Source of the DNA: an uncultured Bradyrhizobium sp.
GTDB lineage: Bacteria; Pseudomonadota; Alphaproteobacteria; Rhizobiales; Xanthobacteraceae
Direction of reading: 5' to 3'
DNA length: 64,000 nt
Assembly (NCBI RefSeq): GCF_947648125.1
Contig: NZ_CANSMR010000007.1
Span: forward strand, 248,001 to 312,000
The translations under genes and the position numbers were made by a program. Position 1 is the stretch's first letter; each line of letters opens with the position of its first letter. Positions 33,205 to 40,548 of the stretch are shown here, piece by piece. A model generated the notes under the pieces. The model searched no databases. It was not told the DNA's origin and worked only from the letters and a program-made list of their open reading frames with translations.

Positions 33205-34500
33205 ATGCCCGTTCGCCTGGACCGACAGAGCGCCGATTTCGACCAGCGTTTCCGCGAATTCCTGGCGGCCAAGCGCGAGGTATCGGCCGATGTCGAGCGC
33301 GCCACCCGCGCCATCGTCGATGACGTGGCGGCCCGCGGCGACGCGGCGCTGCTCGAGGCGACCAAAAAGTTCGACCGGCTCGACATCGAAGCCGCCGGCC
33401 TGCGTATCACCGCCGCCGAGGTCGACGCTGCGGTTGCGGCCTGCGACCCCAAGACCGTCGAGGCGCTGAAATTCGCGCGCGACCGGATCGAGACCTTTCA
33501 CCGCCGCCAGCTGCCCAAGGACGAACGCTTCACCGATGCCGCCGGGGTCGAGCTCGGCTGGCGCTGGAGCGCGGTCGATGCGGTCGGGCTCTACGTGCCC
33601 GGCGGGACCGCGGCCTATCCATCCTCGGTGCTGATGAATGCGGTGCCGGCCCGGGTCGCCGGCGTGCCGCGGGTCGTGATGGTGGTGCCGGCGCCCGACG
33701 GCAAGCTCAACCCGCTGGTGCTCGCCGCCGCCCATCTCGGCGGCGTCTCGGAAATCTACCGCGTCGGCGGTGCCCAGGCGGTGGCGGCGCTGGCCTATGG
33801 CACCGCGACGATCGCGCCGGTCGCCAAGATCGTCGGCCCCGGCAACGCCTATGTCGCTGCCGCCAAGCGGCTGGTGTTCGGCAAGGTCGGCATCGACATG
33901 ATCGCCGGCCCCTCCGAGGTGCTCGTGATCGCCGACGACACCGGCAATGCCGACTGGATCGCGGCCGATCTCCTGGCGCAGGCCGAGCATGACGTCAGCG
34001 CGCAGTCGATCCTGATCACCGACAGCCCACGGCTCGCCGCCGATGTCGAGCGCGCGGTCGAGGCGCAACTTGCGACGCTGCCGCGTGCGGTGATTGCGCG
34101 CGCCTCGTGGGACGATTTTGGCGCGGTGATCATGGTGTCAAAGCTCGACGACGCGATCGAGCTCGCCAATGCGATCGCGGCCGAGCATCTGGAGATCATG
34201 ACCGCGGACGCCGAGGGCCTGTCGAAAAAGGTCCGCAACGCCGGCGCGATCTTCCTTGGGCCCCATACCCCGGAGGCGATCGGCGACTATGTCGGCGGCT
34301 CCAACCACGTGCTGCCGACCGCGCGCTCGGCGCGGTTCTCCTCGGGCCTCGGGGTGCTTGACTTCATGAAGCGAACCTCGATCCTGCGGTGCGGGCCGGA
34401 TCAGCTTCGTGCGCTCGGGCCCGCCGCGATGACGCTCGGCCAGGCCGAGGGTCTCGATGCCCATTCACGTTCCGTCGGATTGCGCCTCAACCTCTCATGA
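33205..34500 (+). CDS. hisD: Histidinol dehydrogenase
   Basis: A 431-residue zinc enzyme catalysing the last two oxidations of histidine synthesis (histidinol to histidine with two NAD+). Family marks: [80 protein letters not shown], the zinc ligands in [17 protein letters not shown] and the C-terminal [11 protein letters not shown]. Length is normal. Its stop overlaps the start of the UPF0262 gene (ATGA), so the two are translationally coupled. Other his genes are not nearby. Confidence 0.97.
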   Translation: MPVRLDRQSADFDQRFREFLAAKREVSADVERATRAIVDDVAARGDAALLEATKKFDRLDIEAAGLRITAAEVDAAVAACDPKTVEALKFARDRIETFHRRQLPKDERFTDAAGVELGWRWSAVDAVGLYVPGGTAAYPSSVLMNAVPARVAGVPRVVMVVPAPDGKLNPLVLAAAHLGGVSEIYRVGGAQAVAALAYGTATIAPVAKIVGPGNAYVAAAKRLVFGKVGIDMIAGPSEVLVIADDTGNADWIAADLLAQAEHDVSAQSILITDSPRLAADVERAVEAQLATLPRAVIARASWDDFGAVIMVSKLDDAIELANAIAAEHLEIMTADAEGLSKKVRNAGAIFLGPHTPEAIGDYVGGSNHVLPTARSARFSSGLGVLDFMKRTSILRCGPDQLRALGPAAMTLGQAEGLDAHSRSVGLRLNLS

Positions 34501-35003
34501 ACAAGCCACCAGACGACGAGGATTCCAACAATCGCATCGTCGCGGTGACGCTCGACGAGGAATCGATCGGCCGTTCCGGGCCCGACATCGAGCATGAGCG
34601 GGCGATCGCCATCTACGACCTGGTCGAGCAGAACCTGTTCGCGCCAGAAGGCGCAGCCGGGCCGGGGCCCTATACCCTGCACATCGCGATCACCGGCAAC
34701 CGGCTGATGTTCGACATCAGGAAAGAGGACGGCGCGCCCGTGGTGGCGCATCTACTGTCGCTGACGCCGTTCCGCCGCGTCGTGAAGGACTACTTCATGA
34801 TCTGCGACAGCTACTATCAGGCGATCCGCACCGCGACACCGGACAAGATCGAGGCCATCGATATGGGCCGCCGCGGGATCCATGACGAGGGCTCGCGCAC
34901 GCTGCAGGAGCGGCTCAAGGGCAAGGTGCGCGTCGATTTCGAGACCGCGCGGCGGTTGTTCACGTTGATCACTGTGCTGCACTGGAAGGGTGAGGGCGCA
35001 TGA
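34497..35003 (+). CDS. UPF0262 family protein
   Basis: A 168-residue protein of the alphaproteobacterial UPF0262 family, recognised from [16 protein letters not shown]-like and [45 protein letters not shown] segments and its fixed place after hisD. The start ATG overlaps the hisD stop codon by four bases (ATGA). Its stop codon lies within a dispersed repeat (34996-35114), so the C-terminus may have been reshaped by that insertion. Function is not known. Confidence 0.92.
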   Translation: MNKPPDDEDSNNRIVAVTLDEESIGRSGPDIEHERAIAIYDLVEQNLFAPEGAAGPGPYTLHIAITGNRLMFDIRKEDGAPVVAHLLSLTPFRRVVKDYFMICDSYYQAIRTATPDKIEAIDMGRRGIHDEGSRTLQERLKGKVRVDFETARRLFTLITVLHWKGEGA

Positions 35004-35114
35004 TCCCGACCCGGAAGGCCGCGTTAACGCAAAGTGGGCACCGGTTTTCGGTCGCGACAAACGCGAGCGTTTGCGCGGAGATCATGCGCCGGAATAAGAA
35101 GCGCATGATCCCGG
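34996..35114. repeat. Dispersed rhizobial intergenic repeat (GCGCATGATCCCG family)
   Basis: The word GCGCATGATCCCG occurs at 34997 and again at about 35102, flanking AAAGTGGGCACCGGTTTTCGG and a GATCATGCGCCGG block that pairs with the ends. This word set is a repeat very common in Bradyrhizobium and relatives. The left end supplies the last codon and stop of the UPF0262 gene. Confidence 0.72.
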
Positions 35115-35171
35115 CCATCTTCACTTCGCCAGACGACGGGGGCGTACCCCGGTCGAAAAAAGCCTGATCGC

Positions 35172-35636
35172 ATGGAAGCGCCGCGCGCGCGCCACCCCCA
35201 GGCCGTGCTGTTCGCATGTGGGCACAACGCCGTGCGCTCGCCGATGGCCGAAAGCCTGCTGCAGGAGATGTTTCCGCAAGGCGTCTATGTCCGCTCCGCC
35301 GGCGTGAAGAAGGGCGAGCTCGATCCGTTCGCGGTCGCCGTGATGGCCGAGTTCGGCCAGGACATCTCCGGCCACAAGCCGCAGACCTTCGAGGAGCTCG
35401 AGGATTGGGAAGGGCTGAACTTCGACCTCATCATCACGCTATCGCCCGAGGCGCACCACAAGGCGCTGGATCTGACCCGGACGCTCGCCGCCGCTGTCGA
35501 GTACTGGCCGACCCCTGATCCGACCGGCACCAGCGGCAACCGCGAGCAGAAGCTCGCCGCCTATCGCGAGGTCTGCGACGGCCTGTTGCTGCGCATCCGC
35601 CGCCGCTTCACCAAGGCCGGTGTGGCGAACTTGTGA
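35172..35636 (+). CDS. Low-molecular-weight phosphatase family protein
   Basis: A 154-residue protein of the LMW tyrosine phosphatase/arsenate reductase fold. The catalytic loop is FACGHNAVRSPMAE: Cys16 and Arg22 give CX5R, but the loop sequence GHNAV lacks the second cysteine (C-x4-C-R) usual in LMW-PTPs. The general acid is in WPTPDPTG near residue 115. It keeps the fixed place between UPF0262 and maf. An arsenate reductase role is unlikely because no additional redox cysteines are seen; phosphatase activity is plausible but untested. Start at 35172. Confidence 0.87.
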   Translation: MEAPRARHPQAVLFACGHNAVRSPMAESLLQEMFPQGVYVRSAGVKKGELDPFAVAVMAEFGQDISGHKPQTFEELEDWEGLNFDLIITLSPEAHHKALDLTRTLAAAVEYWPTPDPTGTSGNREQKLAAYREVCDGLLLRIRRRFTKAGVANL

Positions 35637-35830
35637 GGCTCAGGGCAGAGGCCCGCGTGTTCCGATTCGCAAAGTCCGCCCCTTGTCGCCAGACTGACAA
35701 ACAGCTGTGCTTATGGGGCCTTGTCGGCCACGGGGAAGCGCGATTCGCAGCCGGTTCCAAGGTTGTGCATCCATGCCCCATCCGATAGGTTCCGCCCGCG
35801 TCCGTCCCCCCGATTCAGCCCAAAGCCCGC

Positions 35831-36460
35831 ATGCTAGGCCGTCCCAAATTCGTTCTTGCTTCCGGTTCGCCGCGGCGGCTGGCCCTGCTCAACCAGGCCG
35901 GCATCGAGCCCGACGCGCTGCGTCCGGCCGATGTCGACGAGACCCCGCGGCGGGGCGAGCTGCCGCGCGCCTGCGCCAACCGTCTGGCGCGTGCGAAAGC
36001 GGACGCGGCGCTGAAGTCGGTGCAGCTCGACGACGATCTGCGCGGCTCCTTCATCATCTCCGCCGACACCGTGGTCGCGGTCGGCCGCCGCATCCTGCCC
36101 AAGGCCAATCTGGTCGACGAGGCCGCGCAGTGCCTGCGGCTGCTGTCGGGCCGCAATCACCGCGTCTACACCGCGATCTGCGTGGTGACGCCGCGCGAGG
36201 CGTTCCGCCAGCGCCTGGTCGAGACGCGGGTGCGCTTCAAGCGGCTCAGCGACGACGACATCCAGGCCTATATCGGCTCCGGCGAATGGCGCGGCAAAGC
36301 CGGCGGCTATGCCGTGCAGGGCATCGCCGGATCCTTCGTGGTCAAGATGGTCGGCTCCTACACCAACGTCGTCGGCCTGCCGCTCTACGAGACCGTCACC
36401 TTGCTCGGCGGCGAAGGCTTTCCGATCCGCCACGGCTGGCTCAACGCCGTCGCGGTGTGA
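35831..36460 (+). CDS. maf: Maf family nucleotide pyrophosphatase
   Basis: A 209-residue house-cleaning nucleotide pyrophosphatase that hydrolyses non-canonical or modified NTPs. Marks: [19 protein letters not shown] at the N-terminus (phosphate-binding SxSPRR), the catalytic Asp in [28 protein letters not shown] and [16 protein letters not shown] near the end. Length is typical. The gap to the phosphatase gene is 194 bases without a gene; in many rhizobia infA lies at this spot, and it is not here. It is followed by a palindromic repeat and yacG. Confidence 0.95.
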   Translation: MLGRPKFVLASGSPRRLALLNQAGIEPDALRPADVDETPRRGELPRACANRLARAKADAALKSVQLDDDLRGSFIISADTVVAVGRRILPKANLVDEAAQCLRLLSGRNHRVYTAICVVTPREAFRQRLVETRVRFKRLSDDDIQAYIGSGEWRGKAGGYAVQGIAGSFVVKMVGSYTNVVGLPLYETVTLLGGEGFPIRHGWLNAVAV

Positions 36461-36485
36461 GCTGATGTATCCGCATCGACGGTGC

Positions 36486-36650
36486 ACCTCTCCCCTTGTG
36501 GGAGAGGTCGGAATTCAAGCGTCAGCTTGAATTCCGGGTGAGGGGTCTACCTCCGCGGATAGAGACCCCTCATCCGGCGCTGCGCGCCACCTTCTCCCAC
36601 ATCCGCCTTCGCCAAGGCTTCGGCGGACAAGAGGGGAGAAGGGAAGGGAG
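36486..36650. repeat. Palindromic intergenic repeat, CCTCTCCCC/GGTGAGGGG family
   Basis: Nested inverted repeats fill the maf-yacG gap: CTCCCCTTGTGGGAG, GGAATTCAAGCGTCAGCTTGAATTCC, GAGGGGTCTA with TAGAGACCCCTC, and CCTTCGCCAAGGCTTCGGCGG. It belongs to the same broad family as 845-1048 and 55115-55270. Confidence 0.78.
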
Positions 36651-36716
36651 CGACGCGCGGCACGGAACAAGCGATCGCCTCCTCAATTGCCAACTGGTGT
36701 AAACTCCGTCCCAGCC

Positions 36717-36899
36717 ATGACTGACCAAGCCCGAACACCCCCGGCCACCGCGCGCGCCTGCCCGATCTGCGGCAAGCCCGCCCAGCAGGCCTTTCTCCCG
36801 TTCTGCTCGTCGCGCTGCCGCGACGTCGACCTCAACCGCTGGCTCAGCGGCCGCTATGTCGTTCCCGGCCGCGAGGACGACGTGGAGGACCCGGAATAG
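36717..36899 (+). CDS. yacG: DNA gyrase inhibitor YacG
   Basis: A 60-residue zinc protein with ligands CPICGKP (two Cys) and FCSSRCRDVDLNRWLSGRYVVPG (two Cys), the YacG signature. YacG binds GyrB and inhibits gyrase in E. coli. ATG at 36717 gives the standard start; an upstream in-frame codon at 36687 is not needed. The acidic tail EDDVEDPE is typical. It is the last protein gene before tRNA-Phe. Confidence 0.95.
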   Translation: MTDQARTPPATARACPICGKPAQQAFLPFCSSRCRDVDLNRWLSGRYVVPGREDDVEDPE

Positions 36900-36905
36900 C
36901 CAAGA

Positions 36906-36952
36906 TTTCCCAACAAGTTGGGGAAACAACGCCGGGCGGGCGGCGCCCGGCG
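36906..36952 (+). terminator. Tandem hairpins between yacG and tRNA-Phe
   Basis: TTTCCCAAC with GTTGGGGAAA forms one hairpin (36906-36926), and CGCCGGGC with GCCCGGCG a second (about 36930-36952). They start 7 bases after the yacG stop and probably end its transcript, though no U tract follows. Confidence 0.5.
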
Positions 36953-37039
36953 AAGCGTTTCGCGAAGCCGGGTGGACACAGCGCCCCGACCTCTCTATAA
37001 ACCGCCCGCTCGCTTCGGCCTTTTCGGTCCTGCGGGTTT

Positions 37040-37115
37040 GCCCAGGTAGCTCAGTTGGTAGAGCATGCGACTGAAAATCGCAGTGTCGGTGGTTCGATCC
37101 CGCCCCTGGGCACCA
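37040..37115 (+). tRNA. tRNA-Phe (anticodon GAA)
   Basis: A 76-nt cloverleaf with encoded CCA. Acceptor stem GCCCAGG with CCTGGGC, D arm AGCTCAGTTGGTAGAGC, anticodon stem TGCGA with TCGCA and loop CTGAAAA (anticodon GAA), T arm GGTGGTTCGATCCCGCC. It sits after yacG as in related genomes. Confidence 0.98.
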
Positions 37116-37188
37116 TTCAGCTCAGTGCTGCCGTACGAGCGATCCGCACGAAGACTCGTCCCGGCGTAGCCCGAAGGGCGAAGCCGGA

Positions 37189-37213
37189 TGGTTCGATCCC
37201 GCTCCTGGGCACC
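37189..37213 (+). repeat. Near-copy of the tRNA-Phe 3' end (att-like)
   Basis: Bases 37189-37213 match 37090-37114, the T arm and acceptor end of tRNA-Phe, at 24 of 25 positions in the same orientation, 99 bp downstream. Such 3'-end copies are the usual trace left by integrases that use tRNA genes. The rest of a tRNA is missing, so it is not a gene. No integrase lies in the window. Confidence 0.75.
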
Positions 37214-37395
37214 GTTCGCCCACCCCGCAAGACCAACACGCTTTCGCAGGCAGCCATGGCGGCTCCCGTCGCGATCGCCATGACGCCCGGCCGCTCCTTC
37301 GGTTGGACGGGGTTGAATTCGTTCAGCCCGGCGGGCGGTCGTACCTGATCCGGTGTCGTCTCTCATCGTGCGGGAGCTTGCACCGAAACGCGCGA

Positions 37396-37605
37396 TCAGC
37401 TGCTCTTCTTCGTCGCGAGCTGCATCCTGGCGACCAGATTGGCCTTCTCGGAGAGCTGTTTCTTGGCCTCGAGCTGGTGCCTGCTGGTCAGCGCCGCCTT
37501 TTCGGCCAGCTGGCGCTTCGCCTCGAGTTGATGCTTGGCCACGGTATCCGCCTTCGCAGCCAGCTGCTTCTTCGCTTCGAGTTGCATCGATGCTGTATCA
37601 GCCAT
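37396..37605 (-). CDS. Small protein of three 18-residue helical repeats
   Basis: A 69-residue protein. After MADTASM come three tandem 18-mers: QLEAKKQLAAKADTVAKH, QLEAKRQLAEKAALTSRH and QLEAKKQLSEKANLVARM, then a partial fourth, QLATKKSS. Eighteen residues equal five turns of alpha helix, so each repeat puts the same faces in register: a long amphipathic, Lys/Ala/Gln-rich helix is expected. There are no cysteines and no signal peptide. The start overlaps the stop of the upstream Cys-rich gene by eight bases (ATGGCTGA), so the pair is translationally coupled. Function unknown. Confidence 0.75.
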   Translation of the reverse strand: MADTASMQLEAKKQLAAKADTVAKHQLEAKRQLAEKAALTSRHQLEAKKQLSEKANLVARMQLATKKSS

Positions 37606-37924
37606 TTCCGCACTCCTCCGCCAGGCTTGAAATGTAGGTTTTCACAAACGCGATTTCTTCCTCGGTCAATCCGGCGAGCAGCCGCTCTGCCGTCAGGTCG
37701 CTTGCGGTCAGCTCGCAGTCCTTAGTCAGGCTTGGATCCTTTCCTTCGACGGCAAGATGCACCTGCTTCTCGAAGCCGGCCTGGCAAAGCTTGGACAGGG
37801 CGCAGGAGATGCACGGGCTGCGATCGCGCGACGCCTTCAGGTATCCATTCTCCGCAATGCAGAACTCGTCGAAATCAGGACCGTCATAAGGAAATTTCGG
37901 ATCAACGTTATGGTGCAGCGGCAT
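37598..37924 (-). CDS. Small cysteine-rich cytosolic protein
   Basis: A 108-residue protein with five cysteines: Cys22, Cys38, Cys41, Cys47 and Cys70. The CISCALSKLC cluster (CxxC-x5-C) in a polar, acidic protein suggests a metal or Fe-S site. The start at 37924 (MPLHHNVDPKFPYDGPDFDEFC) has GGAGGGG seven bases upstream; the frame is open further upstream but shows no coding character. It is the first gene of an operon with the 18-mer repeat protein and is preceded by a consensus-like promoter at 37952-37980. I do not recognise the family. Confidence 0.72.
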   Translation of the reverse strand: MPLHHNVDPKFPYDGPDFDEFCIAENGYLKASRDRSPCISCALSKLCQAGFEKQVHLAVEGKDPSLTKDCELTASDLTAERLLAGLTEEEIAFVKTYISSLAEECGNG

Positions 37925-38229
37925 AGCCCCTCCACTTTTGATCGCATGCTCAATATACGTGTGTAATAAATAAAATACAACCTGAACCTTTGACCGCTGG
38001 GCGGCCCCGCGATCTTGCGCGCGGCTGGTACAGGCGGTTCTTCGCTCGGCGAAGCGCGAGCGGCAGGAACCTGTATCGGCGTCGCCGATTGCCATGAAGC
38101 CGACTATGCTGCGGCGGTCAGGCTGAGCCTGATATGGTGGCTGCTGGGCATAACGGACCTGGTGTGCTCGACCGGGCCGGAGCTGCGGCATCGCCGACAA
38201 GATGACCAGGACAACGTGAGTGAAGGACC
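37925..38229. other. Intergenic region between divergent small genes
   Basis: This 305-bp stretch has no gene I can support. The left part is the AT-rich promoter of the Cys-rich operon. The middle (about 38030-38075) has an imperfect hairpin, CAGGCGGTTC...GAACCTG with CTTCGCTCGGCGAAG inside. The right part must hold the promoter of the DUF2945 gene; no clear hexamers were seen. Confidence 0.4.
37952..37980 (-). promoter_or_regulatory. Sigma70-type promoter for the Cys-rich/repeat-protein operon
   Basis: On the minus strand TTGTAT (37980-37975) and TATATT (37957-37952) are separated by exactly 17 bases, a near-consensus sigma70 arrangement in a strongly AT-rich patch. The expected start near 37945 would give a leader of about 20 nt before the ribosome-binding site at the 37924 start codon. 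Confidence 0.62.
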
Positions 38230-38439
38230 ATGACCCGGAAATTCAAGGTCGGCGATCACGTCAGCTGGAATTCCGAGGCCGGACGGGTCTCGGGCACCAT
38301 CATCGCGGTTCACACCAGCGATTTCGACTACAAGGGGCACACCCACCGCGCCTCGGAGGCTGATCCGCAATACGAGATCAAGAGCGACAAGACCGATCAC
38401 GTCGCGGCCCACAAGGGCAGCGCGCTGCATCGCGCGTGA
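38230..38439 (+). CDS. DUF2945 (hypervirulence-associated HVA1, Tudor-like) protein
   Basis: A 69-residue protein: KFKVGDHVSWNSEAGRVSGTIIAVHTSDFDYKGHTHRASEADPQYEIKSDKTDHVAAHKGSALHRA is the complete DUF2945/HVA1 pattern, a small SH3/Tudor-like barrel. Rhizobial copies often lie near stress genes; the binding partner is unknown. It is 12 bases ahead of the DUF488 gene on the same strand, so the two are likely co-transcribed. No membrane or signal segment. Confidence 0.93.
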   Translation: MTRKFKVGDHVSWNSEAGRVSGTIIAVHTSDFDYKGHTHRASEADPQYEIKSDKTDHVAAHKGSALHRA

Positions 38440-38451
38440 CAGAGGCACGGC

Positions 38452-39000
38452 GTGGCGCTTCCGTTCTTCACGATCGGCCATTCCAACCGCAGTCTCGAGG
38501 ATTTCGTTACCGTCCTCACCGAGGCCAAGATCGACCGCGTTGTCGACATCAGAACGGTGCCAAGATCGCGCACCAATCCGCAGTTCAACAAGGACACGCT
38601 CCCTACATCGCTGGCGGCCGCGGGCATCGCGTATGAGCATCTGGCCGATCTCGGCGGGCTCCGCGGCAAGGCGCGAAGCGTGCCGCCTTCGGTCAACGGA
38701 TTCTGGAGCAACGAGAGCTTCCACAACTACGCCGACTACGCGTTGTCGCCGCAGTTTCATGCAGGCCTGCAGCACCTGCGCGAGGAGGGCCACCGGCTGC
38801 GCTGCGCGATCATGTGTTCGGAAGCCGTGTGGTGGCGCTGCCACCGCCGCATCGTCGCCGACTACCTCATTGCGTCCGGGGAGACCGTCGTCCACCTCAT
38901 GGGGGAGGGGCGCCTCGAGCCCGCCCGCCTCACCGAAGGCGCTGTCGTGCAGAGCGACGCCACGGTGGTCTATCCGGCGACGGATCAACTGGATTTATGA
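38452..39000 (+). CDS. DUF488 family protein
   Basis: A 182-residue protein of the DUF488 family: FFTIGHSNRSLEDFVTVLTEAKIDRVVDIRTVPRSRTNPQFNKDTLPTSLAAAGIAYEHLADLGGLRG, then IMCSEAVWWRCHRRIVADYL with conserved Cys, Glu and His. The fold is predicted to be related to nucleotide-processing or DNA-repair enzymes (a CE...CHR motif like that of YeaO), but biochemical activity is not established. GTG start at 38452. It forms a likely operon with DUF2945. Confidence 0.93.
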   Translation: MALPFFTIGHSNRSLEDFVTVLTEAKIDRVVDIRTVPRSRTNPQFNKDTLPTSLAAAGIAYEHLADLGGLRGKARSVPPSVNGFWSNESFHNYADYALSPQFHAGLQHLREEGHRLRCAIMCSEAVWWRCHRRIVADYLIASGETVVHLMGEGRLEPARLTEGAVVQSDATVVYPATDQLDL

Positions 39001-39105
39001 GTGGGGCGAAGCTTGCGACCGTCCGCATCGCGCCGCGCGGCTCGCTTCGTGTCGCGCGCGGCACAACACCCGGCGCGACGCAGCCATGCAATGGCGAGCG
39101 TGCGG

Positions 39106-40338
39106 TCAGGCTGCCTGCTTCGGCGTCCAGACGCCTGCCGGTACCGGCTCAGCCGGCAACAGGTTGGCGCCGGCCGCGCCCGCGATCGACATCGTGATCT
39201 CGTGGATGTCCTGCACCGACCGCTGCATCGAGAAGCGCGGATAGAGCTCGCTCATGGTGGTGGCGGTCGCCGCCTGCGCCGCGACGGGATCGGCCAGCAG
39301 CGCCTCGACGGCGGCGGCGACGCTTGTCGTGTCCTGGCCGAAGCTGTAGCGGGCCAGATGCGGCATCTCCGCCGCGGAGAAGCGGTTGGCGTCGAACACC
39401 GGCACCGTGCCGGCGCCGAGCGCGAAGAAAACCCGGTCATGCACCGACAGGTCGATATTGGGATTGAGCGAGACCGCGGCGAGATAGCTGCCGAGGCCTT
39501 CGCGCATCGCATCGAAGGTCATCGCGCCGAGCACGCGGGCCGAGCGTCCGCTGACGTCGAGATCGCTCCAGCCGCCGCCGATGAAATCGACCGGATAGTC
39601 GGCCAGCACCGCGCCCACCTCGCGGGTGCGGACGCCTCTGGTGTAGTTGTCGAGCCGGGTCAGGATCACGTTGAACAGGTCGCCGCCCGGCTTCAGATAG
39701 ACCAGATGCCGCTCGGCCACGTCGACGATGATTTTTGGAAACGCGCCGCAGGTCTTGCCGCGGGCCTCGGCGATCGCATCGAACAGCAGCGCGAACAGTT
39801 TTGGCGGCATCGTCTTGCGCCAGCCGCGCTCGAGCGCCAGCGGATTCCAGCCGGACTTGGCGAAGATCAGCCGGCCGTTGCGCTGCTCGGGCGGCAGGCC
39901 GCCGAAGAAGCCGGGATCGGGGATGCCCATATGGGTCGCGAACATGGCGCCGTTGGCGCCCAGATGATCGCGGTTGAACGTGGCGTGGTCGGGAAACACG
40001 TAGCCATGCGCGGCATAGCGGCTCTCGAGCCCGTGCCGCTTGGCGAAATAGCAAGGGTGGTCGCAGAACCAGGTGAAGACCGGGATCTGGGCGACGTCCC
40101 AGAACAGCCGGCCGTCCTTGGTGTGGATATCGAGCCCGATGCCGGAGAAGCCGAGCGCCATCGTCTCGGTCTTTCGCGGCAACAGCGCATTGAGCCGGGC
40201 CGAGAAATCCGGCGCCAGCAGGTCGAGCATCTTGACCTCATGCCCGAGCCGGTCGAGCTCGGCGGCCGCCATCGCGAGGATGCCGCGCAGCGAATCATAG
40301 GTGGTGTTGCTGGAATACAGGACGCAGATTACGGACAT
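39106..40338 (-). CDS. CgeB-like glycosyltransferase family protein
   Basis: A 410-residue protein starting MSVICVLYSSNTTYDSLRGILAMAAAELDRLGHEV. It resembles CgeB/GT1-type transferases: a variable N-terminal Rossmann-like domain and a C-terminal half ending in LSVHDRVFFALGAGTVPVFDANRF and a late GQDTTSVAAAVEALLADP, the region that contacts the nucleotide sugar. Donor and acceptor are unknown. An in-frame ATG at 40395 would add 19 residues. It is divergent from UDP-galactopyranose mutase at 40549, hinting that it may use UDP-galactofuranose. Confidence 0.75.
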   Translation of the reverse strand: MSVICVLYSSNTTYDSLRGILAMAAAELDRLGHEVKMLDLLAPDFSARLNALLPRKTETMALGFSGIGLDIHTKDGRLFWDVAQIPVFTWFCDHPCYFAKRHGLESRYAAHGYVFPDHATFNRDHLGANGAMFATHMGIPDPGFFGGLPPEQRNGRLIFAKSGWNPLALERGWRKTMPPKLFALLFDAIAEARGKTCGAFPKIIVDVAERHLVYLKPGGDLFNVILTRLDNYTRGVRTREVGAVLADYPVDFIGGGWSDLDVSGRSARVLGAMTFDAMREGLGSYLAAVSLNPNIDLSVHDRVFFALGAGTVPVFDANRFSAAEMPHLARYSFGQDTTSVAAAVEALLADPVAAQAATATTMSELYPRFSMQRSVQDIHEITMSIAGAAGANLLPAEPVPAGVWTPKQAA

Positions 40339-40548
40339 CGGGCCCCCGCGTATGATGCTGTTGCTGCGCGCGCGGATAAACCCAGCGCCTCGCATGCTGT
40401 CAGTTGAACGGCCGAGCCCGCTGTTCCGGGCACGGAATTATCGCGGCCTTAACCAAAATCTTCGCCGGAAGTCGGCTCCCGCGCCGTTGAAGCTCCGTCG
40501 GGATGACGCGGCGGGCTACCGCCCGGGCCCGCGCGGGGCGGGGGCCAC

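Noticed and set aside
35172-35636. Arsenate reductase (arsC)
   Set aside because: The thioredoxin-linked type needs extra resolving cysteines, which are missing; the neighbourhood is hisD-maf, not ars genes.
37189-37213. A second tRNA at the tRNA-Phe repeat
   Set aside because: Only the T arm and acceptor 3' strand are present; no D arm, anticodon arm or 5' acceptor strand can be found upstream.
38030-38200. N-terminal extension of the Cys-rich protein
   Set aside because: The frame is open, but sequence before 37924 is Arg/Gln-rich without ribosome-binding site, while 37924 has GGAGGGG upstream and the promoter lies at 37952-37980.
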